A DNA stretch of 64,000 nt from NCBI RefSeq assembly GCF_000725495.1, contig NZ_KL647040.1, positions 62,001 to 126,000 of the forward strand, read 5' to 3'. Shown piece by piece: positions 49,524-58,361 of this stretch (positions are counted from its first letter, which is position 1; every line of letters starts with the position of its first letter). The notes below the pieces were generated by a model that saw only the letters and a program-made list of their open reading frames with translations, was not told where the DNA came from and ran no database searches. Source of the stretch: Streptomyces aureus (lineage in GTDB: Bacteria; Actinomycetota; Actinomycetes; Streptomycetales; Streptomycetaceae). Made by a program: the position numbers and the translations under genes.

Positions 49524-49966
49524 TGCGCCACCGGATCGCGATCGGCAGCCCCCTCACCCTCCTGCTGCTCCTCTGTTCGTTCGCACTCGCCGCCTACGCG
49601 GGCGTACGCCTCCTCGCCGACGACTGGCTCCGCGTGGCGCTGTGGATCGCCGGGGCCGCGGTGCTGCACGACCTCGTCCTGCTGCCCCTGTACGCGGCGG
49701 CGGACCGGATGGTCGTGGGAAGGGTCGGCGCCCGGACGATGTACGTCCGGGCGCCCGCCGCCCTTTCGGGCCTGCTGCTCCTCGTGTGGTTCCCGCTGAT
49801 CTCCGGTATGACGGCCGAGCGCTACCGGTCGGCCACCGGACAGTCCCCGGACGGCTTCCTCGCCCGCTGGCTGCTGATCACAGCCGCCCTCTTCGCCGGC
49901 TCGGCGCTGCTGCTGGCGGTGCGGGTGCGCAGGGCCAGGAAGCGGCGGCCCCCGGCCGACCACTGA
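49523..49966 (+). CDS. Small polytopic membrane protein
   Basis: 147 residues with four hydrophobic segments (LTLLLLLCSFALAAYAGVRL, VALWIAGAAVLHDLVLLPLY, RAPAALSGLLLLVWFPLI, WLLITAALFAGSALLLAVRV). ATG overlaps the Mo-oxidoreductase stop by one base, so the two are translationally coupled. It is likely a membrane partner of that enzyme. Its last 145 bases overlap, in antisense, the 3' end of the methyltransferase on the other strand. Confidence 0.75.
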   Translation: MRHRIAIGSPLTLLLLLCSFALAAYAGVRLLADDWLRVALWIAGAAVLHDLVLLPLYAAADRMVVGRVGARTMYVRAPAALSGLLLLVWFPLISGMTAERYRSATGQSPDGFLARWLLITAALFAGSALLLAVRVRRARKRRPPADH

Positions 49967-50562
49967 CCGGCCGGCTCCCACCCCCGCGCGTACCGCAGCA
50001 GGGCGGGGGTGCCGAGCCGGGCCCACGGAAAGGGAGTCCCGGTGGCGCTGCCGGCGTCGGTGATGCGGACGCGGTGGCGTTCGTCGACGTCCTGCGGGGT
50101 GGTCTCGGCGAGCAGCAGTCCGCGCGGTCGCAACAGCCCGGCCACCCGCTCCAGGAGAGCAGCCGGGTCACCGCCGATGCCGATGTTGCCGTCCATCAGC
50201 AGGACGGTGCCCCAGCGGCCCTCACTGGGCAGGGGATCGAACACCGAGCGCCGCAGCGCGTGGCCCCCGAGCCGCGCCGTGTGCTCGACCGCGGCCTCGC
50301 TCACGTCGATGCCCAGGGCCGTCCGTCCCCTCCCGGCGAGTTCGGCGACCAGCCGCCCGGGCCCGCAGCCGACGTCCAGCACGGCACCCTCGCACCGGTC
50401 CAGCACATCCCGGTCGACGACGTCGGCCCGCGCGCACCACCGCTCCACCTCCAGCGGCAGCAGCCAGCCGTCGGCGCGGCGCAGGAACAACGGCCCCCGC
50501 CCGGCGTGCAGGGCGGCCTCGTAGGAGTCGGCGGTGGCCCAGGGCGGCACGGTGGTGCTCAT
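49822..50562 (-). CDS. Class I SAM-dependent methyltransferase
   Basis: 246 residues. SAM motif I VLDVGCGPGRLVAELAGRG, acidic LGIDVSEAAVEH, and post-I VLLMDGNIGIGGDPAALLER are clear. The catalytic domain ends near GGRRFLALRTRT. About 30 further residues of arginine-rich sequence then read through antisense to the membrane gene. ATG 50562 overlaps the DUF2064 stop by four bases. Third gene of the GT2-DUF2064-MT operon; probably methylates a sugar or lipid intermediate. Confidence 0.82.
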   Translation of the reverse strand: MSTTVPPWATADSYEAALHAGRGPLFLRRADGWLLPLEVERWCARADVVDRDVLDRCEGAVLDVGCGPGRLVAELAGRGRTALGIDVSEAAVEHTARLGGHALRRSVFDPLPSEGRWGTVLLMDGNIGIGGDPAALLERVAGLLRPRGLLLAETTPQDVDERHRVRITDAGSATGTPFPWARLGTPALLRYARGWEPAGQWSAGGRRFLALRTRTASSSAEPAKRAAVISSQRARKPSGDCPVADR

Positions 50563-51176
50563 CGGCGGCCCGCCGCGGCACACTCGGCGAGGCGCTCCGC
50601 GAATCTGCCGCGCGGGGCCAGGGCGGCGGCCGCGTGCGCGTCGGCGGCGGTGTCCACGTCCCGCAGACAGGGCAGGTCACGCACCCTCAGACCCGCGGCG
50701 AGAAGCCGTTGCCGCTGTACGGCCCCGGTCTCCGGCGTCGACATGGGCACCCCGCGCAGCAGGTCGGGGTCGGGATCGGCCAGCCCGAGGGCCCAGAACC
50801 CACCGTCCTCGGCCGGCCCGAACCAGGCGTCGCAGCCGTCGAAGTCCACGGTGAGCAGCTCCGGAGTCACCTGCGGTGTGTCCATCCCGATGAGCAGGGC
50901 GGGACCGGCGCAGCGGGCGAAGGCGTGCGCCAGCCGCTCGTCCAGCCCGCCCGCGCACTGCGGCAGGACGTCGAAGCCCGGCGGCAGCCAGGGGCCGGGG
51001 GCACCGTCGAGGACGAGGATCCGTCGCGACGCCGGCGCGGCGGCAACCACTCGGAGCGTGTCGGCGAGGGCCGCCTCCGCGAGGTGCGCGGCCTCCTGGG
51101 GAGTGAACGGCGGGGTGAGCCGGGTCTTGACCCGGCCCGGGACCGGCTCCTTGGCGATGACGAGCAGCGTGGTCAC
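50559..51176 (-). CDS. TIGR04282/DUF2064-like nucleotidyltransferase-fold protein
   Basis: 205 residues from GTG 51176 (VTTLLVIAKEPVPGRVKTRL). ILVLDGAPGPWLPPGFDVLP, LLIGMDTPQVTPELL and DAWFGPAEDGGFWALGL are the hallmarks of the TIGR04282/DUF2064 family, whose GT-A-like fold includes a protein linked to arsenosugar synthesis. Start and stop overlap both neighbours (GTGA with GT2, ATGA with the methyltransferase). Likely a sugar-nucleotide or guanylyl transfer step in the same pathway. Confidence 0.85.
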   Translation of the reverse strand: MTTLLVIAKEPVPGRVKTRLTPPFTPQEAAHLAEAALADTLRVVAAAPASRRILVLDGAPGPWLPPGFDVLPQCAGGLDERLAHAFARCAGPALLIGMDTPQVTPELLTVDFDGCDAWFGPAEDGGFWALGLADPDPDLLRGVPMSTPETGAVQRQRLLAAGLRVRDLPCLRDVDTAADAHAAAALAPRGRFAERLAECAAAGRR

Positions 51177-51868
51177 CGGGCGCCCTCCGTCCGGACCGGC
51201 GTCTCCTGGAGGACCCGGCTCATGTCCCGGACCGCCTGCCACGTCCCCCGCCAGGTACCCGTCACCTTCGAGGCCCCGGTGCGCGGCAGATACGGCACGT
51301 CGTGCTCGGTGACACGCCAGCCCGCGTCGGCGGCGCGCACCACCATCTGCAGGGGATAGCCGCTGCGCCGGTCGGTGAGCCCGAGGCCGAGCAGCTGCTC
51401 ACGCCGGGCGGCGCGCAAGGGACCCAGATCGTGCAGGCGCAGCCCGGTGCGGCGGCGCAGCAGGCGCGCCAGCGCCAGGTTCCCCGCGCGGGCGTGCGCG
51501 GGCCAGGCGGCCCGGCCCTGCGGCCGGCGCCGCCCGAGGACCAGGTCGGCCTCGCCGCCGCGGATCTCCTCGACGAAGGGCACGAGCAGCGCCGGGTCGA
51601 GGGAGGCGTCGCAGTCGCAGAAGCAGACGACCTCCGCGGTCGCGGCGGTCAGTCCCGCGTGGCAGGCCGAGCCGAAGCCGCGGCGCGGCTCGTGCACGAC
51701 GGTCGCGCCGAGCGCGCGGGCTGCCTCCGCCGAGCCGTCGGTGGAACCGTTGTCGACCACGATCGCCCGCCAGCGGGCCGGGATCCGGGCGAGGACCCAG
51801 GGCAGGGCCTCCGCCTCGTTCAGGCACGGCAGGACGACGTCGACGTCTGAGGGTGGTGAGATGGTCAC
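51173..51868 (-). CDS. GT2 family glycosyltransferase
   Basis: 231 residues. VDVVLPCLNEAEALPWVLAR opens the GT-A fold. IVVDNGSTDGSAEAARAL, then VVCFCDCDASLDPALLVPFV (the metal-binding DxD equivalent) and GYPLQMVVRAADAGWRVTEH follow. It resembles DPM1/DPG synthases of prokaryotic type, which load sugars on polyprenol phosphate. GTG 51868, with GTG 51877 possible. First gene of a three-gene operon with four-base overlaps. Confidence 0.88.
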   Translation of the reverse strand: MTISPPSDVDVVLPCLNEAEALPWVLARIPARWRAIVVDNGSTDGSAEAARALGATVVHEPRRGFGSACHAGLTAATAEVVCFCDCDASLDPALLVPFVEEIRGGEADLVLGRRRPQGRAAWPAHARAGNLALARLLRRRTGLRLHDLGPLRAARREQLLGLGLTDRRSGYPLQMVVRAADAGWRVTEHDVPYLPRTGASKVTGTWRGTWQAVRDMSRVLQETPVRTEGAR

Positions 51869-51991
51869 GGCTTTCACTGTACGAACGCGAACAGGGCATA
51901 TCGGGCGGGCGCTCCTTACGAAACACGGACGTCGGACCCGCTCAGGGGACCGCGCCCCCTGCGGAGGCCGCCGGGGTGCGAGGCTGGAGCG

Positions 51992-52717
51992 ATGCAACAG
52001 TCGTACGAGCCCGTGAAAGCGCCGGGCGCGGACCGAACCGCCCGGGTCCTGGTCGTGGACGACGACCCGACCGTCTCCGAGGTGGTCGCCGGCTACCTCG
52101 ACCGCGCCGGCTACCTCGTCGACCGCGCAGACGACGGGCCGACCGCCCTCGCACGCGCCGGAGAACACCGGCCCGACCTGGTGGTCCTGGACCTGATGCT
52201 GCCCGGTATGGACGGTCTGGAGGTGTGCAGGCTGCTGCGCGCCGATGGCCCCGTGCCGGTCATCATGCTGACGGCGCGCGGCGACGAGGAGGACCGCATC
52301 CTCGGCCTGGAGGTCGGCGCCGACGACTACGTCACCAAGCCGTTCAGCCCCCGGGAACTGGTGCTGCGCGTGGAGTCCGTACTGCGCCGTTCCCGGCCCG
52401 ACGCCGCGACGCCTCCCCTCCGGGCGGCAGGGGTCGCCGTCGATCCCGCCGCCCGCAGGGCCACCCGCGACGGCGCCGAACTCGCCCTGACACTCCGCGA
52501 GTTCGACCTGCTCTCGTTCTTCCTGCGCCACCCCGGCCGGGCCTTCAGCCGGGAGGACCTGATGCGTGAGGTGTGGGGGTGGGACTTCGGAGACCTCTCC
52601 ACCGTCACCGTCCATGTCCGCCGGCTGCGCGGCAAGGTCGAGGACGACCCGGCCCGGCCCCGCCTGATCCAGACCGTGTGGGGCGTGGGCTACCGCTTCG
52701 AACCGGGTGGTGAATGA
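51992..52717 (+). CDS. OmpR-family response regulator
   Basis: 241 residues. Receiver: DDD at 23-25, phospho-acceptor Asp67 in VVLDLMLPGMDGLE, and Lys116 in DYVTKPFSP. C-terminal winged helix: LTLREFDLLSFFLRHPGRAF and VTVHVRRLRGKVEDDPARPR then GVGYRFEPGG. Its stop overlaps the histidine kinase start by four bases (ATGA), so the pair is one unit. It may control the adjacent surface/redox locus. Confidence 0.93.
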   Translation: MQQSYEPVKAPGADRTARVLVVDDDPTVSEVVAGYLDRAGYLVDRADDGPTALARAGEHRPDLVVLDLMLPGMDGLEVCRLLRADGPVPVIMLTARGDEEDRILGLEVGADDYVTKPFSPRELVLRVESVLRRSRPDAATPPLRAAGVAVDPAARRATRDGAELALTLREFDLLSFFLRHPGRAFSREDLMREVWGWDFGDLSTVTVHVRRLRGKVEDDPARPRLIQTVWGVGYRFEPGGE

Positions 52718-53829
52718 CCGTGCGGGACACCTTGCTCATCGCCCTGTACGCCTTCGCCGGCGCCGCCGTCACCGGCCTCGCCGGAGCGGGCGTGCTGCGG
52801 CTGATCCGCCGCCGCTCGCTGACCGCCTCGCTCGCCGTGGTCGCGGCGGTCGGGGTCGTCGCGATGCTCGCGGGCACCCTCGCCGTCGCCTGGGCGATGT
52901 TCCTCTCCCCGCACGACCTGAGCGTCGTGACGACGGTCGTCGCCATGGCCGCCGCGGTCTCTCTCGGCACCGCGCTGCTGCTGGGCCGATGGGTGGTGGA
53001 ACGCAGCCGCGAACTCGCCGACGCCGCACGCTCGTTCGCCGAAGGGCGGTTCACCGCGCCACCCGCCCCGGCCACCGCCGAACTGGAGGCGGTGAGCCGG
53101 GAACTGGCGGCCACCAGCGCCAGGCTGGCCGAGTCCAGGGACCGCGAGCGCACCCTCGAGCGATCCCGGCGGGAACTCGTCGCCTGGATCTCGCACGACC
53201 TGCGCACCCCGCTGGCCGGCCTGCGGGCCATGGCGGAGGCACTGGAGGACGGGGTCGCCGCCGACCCCCACCGCTACCTGAGGCAGATGCGCACCGAGGT
53301 CGATCGCCTCAACGGCATGGTCGGCGACCTCTTCGAGCTCTCCCGCATCCACGCGGGGACGCTGCCGCTCACTCCCTCCCGCATCTCCCTGTACGACCTG
53401 GTCGGTGACGCCCTGGCGGGCGCCGACCCGCTCGCCCAGGAACACGGCGTGCGGCTGGTCGGCGTCGGCGTGGAGCCGGTACCGGTCGAGGTGGACGCCA
53501 AGGAGATGAGCCGCGTCCTGGGCAACCTGCTGGTCAACGCGATCCGCCGGACCCCGGCCGACGGCACCGTCGCGATCGCCGCCGAGCGCTCACCCGACGG
53601 TGTGGTGCTCTCCGTGTCGGACGGCTGCGGCGGCATCCCCGAGGCCGACCTGCCCCGCGTCTTCGACACCGGCTGGCGTGGCACGCACGCGCGGACGCCG
53701 CCGGCGGGGGCGGGCCTGGGGCTGGCCATCGTCAGGGGCATCGTGGAGGCGCACCGGGGCCGTGCCACGGTACGCAACATCCCTGGTGGCTGCCGGTTCG
53801 AGGTGGTGCTGCCGGCTGCACCTGCGTGA
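52714..53829 (+). CDS. Sensor histidine kinase
   Basis: 371 residues. Hydrophobic segments lie at about 6-30, 37-64 and 69-92 with very little extracytoplasmic sequence, so it may sense a membrane or intracellular signal. HAMP-like helix 95-115, a DHp helix with phospho-acceptor His161 in ISHDLRTPLAGLRAMAEALE, N box VLGNLLVNAIRRTP, G1 SDGCGGIPEADL and G2 AGAGLGLAIVRGI are intact. Partner of the OmpR-type regulator just upstream. Confidence 0.92.
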   Translation: MTVRDTLLIALYAFAGAAVTGLAGAGVLRLIRRRSLTASLAVVAAVGVVAMLAGTLAVAWAMFLSPHDLSVVTTVVAMAAAVSLGTALLLGRWVVERSRELADAARSFAEGRFTAPPAPATAELEAVSRELAATSARLAESRDRERTLERSRRELVAWISHDLRTPLAGLRAMAEALEDGVAADPHRYLRQMRTEVDRLNGMVGDLFELSRIHAGTLPLTPSRISLYDLVGDALAGADPLAQEHGVRLVGVGVEPVPVEVDAKEMSRVLGNLLVNAIRRTPADGTVAIAAERSPDGVVLSVSDGCGGIPEADLPRVFDTGWRGTHARTPPAGAGLGLAIVRGIVEAHRGRATVRNIPGGCRFEVVLPAAPA

Positions 53830-53957
53830 ACGGGGGCGCCTTCGGCTCGGCGGCTCCCGCTGTCAGGCGGCCTCGGCCGGCTTGGCTTCCGGACCCGGAT
53901 GCGCGTGGGCTCCCATTTCGATGCGGTGCCGCCCTGCGTACCTTCGGCAACGCGGGC

Positions 53958-53987
53958 GCCGAGAGCCCGTTCCTTCGCGCTCTCGGC
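53958..53987. terminator. Hairpin between convergent genes
   Basis: GCCGAGAGC (53958-53966) pairs perfectly with GCTCTCGGC (53979-53987) around a 12-nt loop, between the histidine kinase stop and the convergent epimerase. Confidence 0.55.
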
Positions 53988-54061
53988 TCCGCTTGAGCAG
54001 GGGCACCCCCATCACACCGCCGGGCCGCCCTCGGGCGACGCCGCGAAGCGTCGTACAGGCC

Positions 54062-55063
54062 CTACCCCTCCCGCATCCCCGCCCGCGCGAACTCCGCCAT
54101 TCCCTCCTCGAAGGCGACCGCCGGCTTCCAGCCCAGTTCGTTCCGCAGGCGCGAGGAGTCCGCGGTGATGTGCCGTACGTCCCCGAGCCGGTACGCGCCG
54201 GTGACGACCGGCTCGGGCCCGCCGCAGGCTGTGGCCAACGCCCGGGCCATCTCCCCGACGGTGTGCGGGTCTCCGCTGCCGGTGTTGTACGCGGTCAGCG
54301 CCCCCTCCCGCGCCTCGGCCTCCAGCGCGGCGACGTTGGCCGCGGCGACATCGCGCACATGCACGAAGTCCCGCCGCTGCCGCCCGTCCTCGAAGACGCG
54401 CGGAGCATCGCCGCGGGCCAGCGAGGAACGGAAGAAGGAGGCCACCCCGGCGTACGGGGTGTCGCGGGGCATCCGGGGCCCGTACACGTTGTGGTAGCGC
54501 AAGGACACCGCCGACCCGCCGGTACAGCGGGCCCACGCGGCGGCCAGATGCTCCTGGGCGAGCTTGGTCGTGGCGTACACGTTGCGCGGATCGGCCGGAG
54601 CCTCCTCGCCGACCAGACCGGGAGCCAGGTCCTGCCCGCACTCCGGGCAAGCGGGCTCGAAACGGCCCGCTTCGAGGTCACCGACGGCGCGCGGCCCGGG
54701 CCGCACGGTTCCGTGCCGCGGGCACACGTACCGCCCCTCCCCGTAGACGACCATCGACCCGGCCATCACGAGACGCCTCACCCTCGCCTCCGCCATGGCG
54801 GCGAGCAGCACGGCCGTGCCCAGGTCGTTGCGGGAGACGTACTCCGCCGCGTCGAGGACGCCGTTGCCCAGCCCGACCATCGCCGCCTGATGGCACACCG
54901 CATCGACCCCGGCGAGCGCCCGTTCCACGGCGGCGGGGTCACGCACGTCGGCGCCGGGATCCTTGCGGAGGTCGAACACGACCGGTTCGTGCCCCCGCTC
55001 CCTCAGCACATCGACGAGATGGGACCCGATGAACCCGGCACCGCCGGTGACCAGTACACGCAT
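54062..55063 (-). CDS. NAD-dependent epimerase/dehydratase (extended SDR)
   Basis: 333 residues. NAD motif VTGGAGFIGSHLVDVLRERG, a VMAGSMVVYGEG serine segment, YATTK catalytic Tyr/Lys and VSLRYHNVYGPRMPRDTPYA are typical of UDP-glucose-4-epimerase-like enzymes. A distinctive insertion before the Tyr holds two Cys knuckles (YVCPRHG and PACPECGQDL), probably a zinc site absent from ordinary GalE. It likely supplies a nucleotide sugar to the nearby GT2 pathway. Confidence 0.88.
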   Translation of the reverse strand: MRVLVTGGAGFIGSHLVDVLRERGHEPVVFDLRKDPGADVRDPAAVERALAGVDAVCHQAAMVGLGNGVLDAAEYVSRNDLGTAVLLAAMAEARVRRLVMAGSMVVYGEGRYVCPRHGTVRPGPRAVGDLEAGRFEPACPECGQDLAPGLVGEEAPADPRNVYATTKLAQEHLAAAWARCTGGSAVSLRYHNVYGPRMPRDTPYAGVASFFRSSLARGDAPRVFEDGRQRRDFVHVRDVAAANVAALEAEAREGALTAYNTGSGDPHTVGEMARALATACGGPEPVVTGAYRLGDVRHITADSSRLRNELGWKPAVAFEEGMAEFARAGMREG

Positions 55064-55187
55064 ACGGCCACGCTAGGTCCGCCGGCCCGCCCGGCACCGT
55101 GACCCGCCGGACACGTCATCACCCTGTAAGACCTCACGGGCGCGTCGAACCGGGACACAACGCCCCACGCGCGAGACGCTGCCCGGC

Positions 55188-55907
55188 ATGGACGCATCCT
55201 CCTCCCACCGGTTCGACGATCTCAGCGCGCTCTTCATCAACTGCACCCTCAAACCGTCCCCGCAGCTCAGCCACACCCAGGGGCTGATCGACAAGAGCCG
55301 TTCGATCATGGACGCGCAGGGCGTGTCGACGGCCGAGATCCGGGCGATCGACCACGACATCGCCACCGGTGTCTACCCCGACATGACCGAGCACGGCTTC
55401 GCGACGGACGAGTGGCCGGCCCTGTACGAGAAGGTGATGGCCGCCGACATCCTCGTGCTCGCCGGCCCGATCTGGCTCGGCGACAACAGCTCGGTGACGA
55501 AGAGGGTCATCGAGCGTCTCTACGCCTGCTCGTCGCTCCTGAACTCCCAGGGCCAGTACGCCTACTACGGGCGCGTCGGCGGCTGTCTGATCACCGGCAA
55601 CGAGGACGGCGTCAAGCACTGTGCGATGAACGTCCTCTACAGCCTCCAGCACCTCGGCTACACGATCCCGCCCCAGGCGGACGCCGGCTGGATCGGCGCT
55701 GCGGGCCCCGGCCCGTCCTACCTCGACCCGGGCTCGGGCGGCCCCGAGAACGACTTCACCAACCGCAACACCAGCTTCATGACCTGGAACCTCCTCCATC
55801 TCGCGGCCCTCCTCAAGCGAGCCGGGGGAATTCCCGCCTACGGCAACCAGCGCTCGGAATGGGACGCGGGCTGCCGCCCGGGAGCCGACAACCCGGAACA
55901 CCGCTGA
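55188..55907 (+). CDS. Flavodoxin-like NAD(P)H reductase family protein
   Basis: 239 residues. ALFINCTLKPSPQLSHTQGL gives the phosphate-binding loop of the NADPH-dependent FMN reductase fold. ILVLAGPIWLGDNSSVTKRV matches the second flavin loop, and the third is GGCLITGNEDGVKH. The C-terminal extension (NTSFMTWNLLHLAALLKRAG) is as in Streptomyces homologues. Probably an FMN-dependent quinone or azo-type reductase. ATG 55188; no strong Shine-Dalgarno. Confidence 0.85.
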   Translation: MDASSSHRFDDLSALFINCTLKPSPQLSHTQGLIDKSRSIMDAQGVSTAEIRAIDHDIATGVYPDMTEHGFATDEWPALYEKVMAADILVLAGPIWLGDNSSVTKRVIERLYACSSLLNSQGQYAYYGRVGGCLITGNEDGVKHCAMNVLYSLQHLGYTIPPQADAGWIGAAGPGPSYLDPGSGGPENDFTNRNTSFMTWNLLHLAALLKRAGGIPAYGNQRSEWDAGCRPGADNPEHR

Positions 55908-56097
55908 CCGGAGCGGTGACTCGCATGAGGCATGGGTCCGCGGCCCGACGGAACCCGGAAGGGTGCCCCCGCCAGCTCGACCGAGCGCCGCGGCCCGTCA
56001 AGTCGGCCACTCACGACGGGAGTTGAGTGAGACAGAGCGACGTGCAACGGTGACCCCGCCATCGAACGTGCGTGCGTGGAGTTCGTAGGATCTGCGC

Positions 56098-56919
56098 ATG
56101 CGATTCTTCCGGCGGGGCCGATACGAGCTCGAAGAGATACGAAAGGGCCCGTTGCGGTCGGCGGCCACCCTGTACGCGACCGGGCGATACGCCGAGGCCG
56201 AGACGGAGGCCCGTGCCGTTGCCGCGGCTCGCTCCCGGCGGCCCGGTGACGCATGGGCGCCGATCGCGCTGGGCATCGCCGCGCTCGCCACGAGCGCCCA
56301 GGGCCGTCACGCCGAGGCCGTGGCCGCGTACGACGAACTGCTTCCGGTCCTCCGCAAGACCTTCGGCGCCGAGCACGTCCAGACCCTCAAGCTGCGCTCG
56401 GACCGCGCCCAGACGCTGCCCGTGCTCGGCCGCGCCGCAGAAGGCGCAGCCGAGTGCGCGGCGATCGCCGAGGCCGCGGCCCGCGGCACGGGTCCGGAGA
56501 TGCGGCTCCTCGGCGCCGGCGCACGCAACGGTCTGGCCTTCGCGCTCAACGCCCAAGGCCACCACCAACAGGCCGAGTCGGTCATCCGCGAGGCGCTGGC
56601 CGACCACCGGGAGGCGGACCGCTTCACCGTGGTCCTGCGACTCGGCCTGGCCCGCAGCTTCAACGGCCAGGCCCGCCACGAGGAGGCCCTCGCCGAAGTG
56701 GAGTACGCCGATCGGCTGTACCGCACCCTCGAAAACCGCACCGCGGAGTCCGCCGCCGTCGATCTGGCCAGGGCGACCGCCCTGCTGGGACTGGGGCGCA
56801 CCGCCGAGGCCCGCTCCCATGCCACGGCCGCCCACGATGCCGGCCTGCACGCGTTCGGCCCGGATCACCGCAACACCGTCGAGGCCCGGGAACTGCTCGA
56901 CCGGATCGACGCCGCCTGA
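56098..56919 (+). CDS. TPR-repeat protein, 273 residues
   Basis: Helical repeats throughout: LYATGRYAEAETEARAVAAA, LATSAQGRHAEAVAAYDELL, LNAQGHHQQAESVIREALAD, ARATALLGLGRTAEARSHAT. About six TPR units of the same broad type as the giant protein at 20916 (FGAEHVQTLKLRSD and FGPDHRNTVEARELL are kinesin-light-chain-like). There is no attached enzyme domain. Start ATG 56098; soluble. Confidence 0.8.
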   Translation: MRFFRRGRYELEEIRKGPLRSAATLYATGRYAEAETEARAVAAARSRRPGDAWAPIALGIAALATSAQGRHAEAVAAYDELLPVLRKTFGAEHVQTLKLRSDRAQTLPVLGRAAEGAAECAAIAEAAARGTGPEMRLLGAGARNGLAFALNAQGHHQQAESVIREALADHREADRFTVVLRLGLARSFNGQARHEEALAEVEYADRLYRTLENRTAESAAVDLARATALLGLGRTAEARSHATAAHDAGLHAFGPDHRNTVEARELLDRIDAA

Positions 56920-57101
56920 CCGGAACTCGGCGCCGGCCCGCTCGGATTGCGTGCTCGTAGCGATCTCGAGGAAGGCGAGCGCTCCCGAACATCCATACCT
57001 TCGGACCGTCGCCGTAGACCTTCGACCGACGGCGTGCAGCCGGGTGGCTTCCCAGACTGGGGCAGAGGCGAAGGACGCCGGTGCGGGAGTCGGGAGGCGC
57101 G

Positions 57102-58244
57102 ATGCGAGGGACGTCGGGGATCAGCCGGGCGCGGTTTCTGGGGATGGCGGCGGCCGTCGGGGGCGCGGTGGCGCTGCCCGTCGGCACGGCGGGGCAGGCC
57201 GCGGCCTCGGACGGGCGGCCGGCGTCCGGCCGGCGTGGGCTGACCCACCGGGGCGTCGTGTACGAGGTCGGCGCCGGAGAGACGCCCGCGACGGCCTGGA
57301 ACTCCAGGACCATGCGCGCGGACCTGCGCGCCATCTCCCGTGACCTGCACGCCGATTCCGTCAAGGTCACAGGAGATGGTGTCGCACGGCTGACCGCGAC
57401 CGCGGTCGAGGCGGCGGAGAGGGGCCTGAACGTCTGGCTCGAACCGACCCTCGGGGACGTGCCCGAGCGGGAGATCCTGGACCATCTCGCGGAGACGGGC
57501 CGGTACGCCGAGCGGCTGCGGCGGCAGGGCGCCGGCGTGCATCTGAGCGTCGGCTGCGAGTTCGTGCTGTACGTCCCCGGCATCGTGCCCGGCGCGAACG
57601 CCCAGGAGCGCGTCGAGAACCTGCTCAAGGGCAACTTCGACCCGGTGCTCATGACCCGGCGGCTGCACCGGTTCACCGCGAAGGCCGCGAAGGTGGGCCG
57701 GTCCGTCTTCAAGGGGCGACTGACGTACGCTGCGGCCCAGGACGAGGACGTCGACTGGCGTCTCTTCGACCTCGTGGGCATCGACTACTACGCGTACTTC
57801 CGACGGCCCTCGGACTACCTCCGCGACCTCGCCGCCTACCGCCGCTTCGGAAAGCCCGTAGCCGTCATGGAGTTCGGCTGCTGCACCTTCGAGGGCGCGC
57901 CGGAGCGCGGCGGCATGGGCTGGGACGTCGTCGACCATACGAAGGAACCGCCGGAGATCGAGGCGGGTGTCGTGCGCAGCGAGCGCGCCCAGGCCCGGTA
58001 TCTGACGGACGTACTGGCCGCGTTCGAGACGATGGGGCTGTACTCGGCGATGGCGTACACCTTCGTCTCCCGCGACGCACCGCATCGCCCGCGAGACCCG
58101 CGCCACGACCTCGACACGGCGAGCTACAGCATCGTGAAGACCATCGAGGACCGCCCCGGCGACCCTGCCTCCGGCGTGCACTGGCAGCCCAAGGCGGCCT
58201 TCCACGCCCTGGCCCGGCAGTACGGGCGTGCCCGCCGCGGCTGA
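57102..58244 (+). CDS. Secreted TIM-barrel-like (glycosidase-like) protein
   Basis: 380 residues. An N-terminal Tat-like signal (SRARFLGMAAAVGGAVALPV, cleavage after AGQAAA) precedes a barrel with TWNSR/DLHADSVKVTG, GLNVWLEPTLGDV, LSVGCEFVLYVPG, LVGIDYYAYFRRPSDY and KPVAVMEFGCCTFEG, and a C-terminal YTFVSRDAPH. The GCEF and MEFG glutamates are placed as in glycoside-hydrolase barrels. Streptomyces homologues are sometimes called abortive-infection proteins, which I would not rely on. ATG 57102 with GGGAGG upstream; GTG 57081 is an alternative. Confidence 0.72.
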   Translation: MRGTSGISRARFLGMAAAVGGAVALPVGTAGQAAASDGRPASGRRGLTHRGVVYEVGAGETPATAWNSRTMRADLRAISRDLHADSVKVTGDGVARLTATAVEAAERGLNVWLEPTLGDVPEREILDHLAETGRYAERLRRQGAGVHLSVGCEFVLYVPGIVPGANAQERVENLLKGNFDPVLMTRRLHRFTAKAAKVGRSVFKGRLTYAAAQDEDVDWRLFDLVGIDYYAYFRRPSDYLRDLAAYRRFGKPVAVMEFGCCTFEGAPERGGMGWDVVDHTKEPPEIEAGVVRSERAQARYLTDVLAAFETMGLYSAMAYTFVSRDAPHRPRDPRHDLDTASYSIVKTIEDRPGDPASGVHWQPKAAFHALARQYGRARRG

Positions 58245-58256
58245 CGTCCCGCGACG

Positions 58257-58318
58257 GTGTCGTACCGCCGTGGCACCCGGCCGTCGCACCGCACCTGTGT
58301 CGTACCGTCGTGGCACCC
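58257..58318. repeat. 22-bp direct repeat pair
   Basis: GTGTCGTACCGCCGTGGCAC-CC at 58257-58278 recurs with one change at 58297-58318, 40 bp apart, between convergent genes. Function unknown. Confidence 0.7.
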
Positions 58319-58361
58319 AGCCGCCGTACGCGCCGGTGTCGCGCCGCCGTCAGTACCGCCG

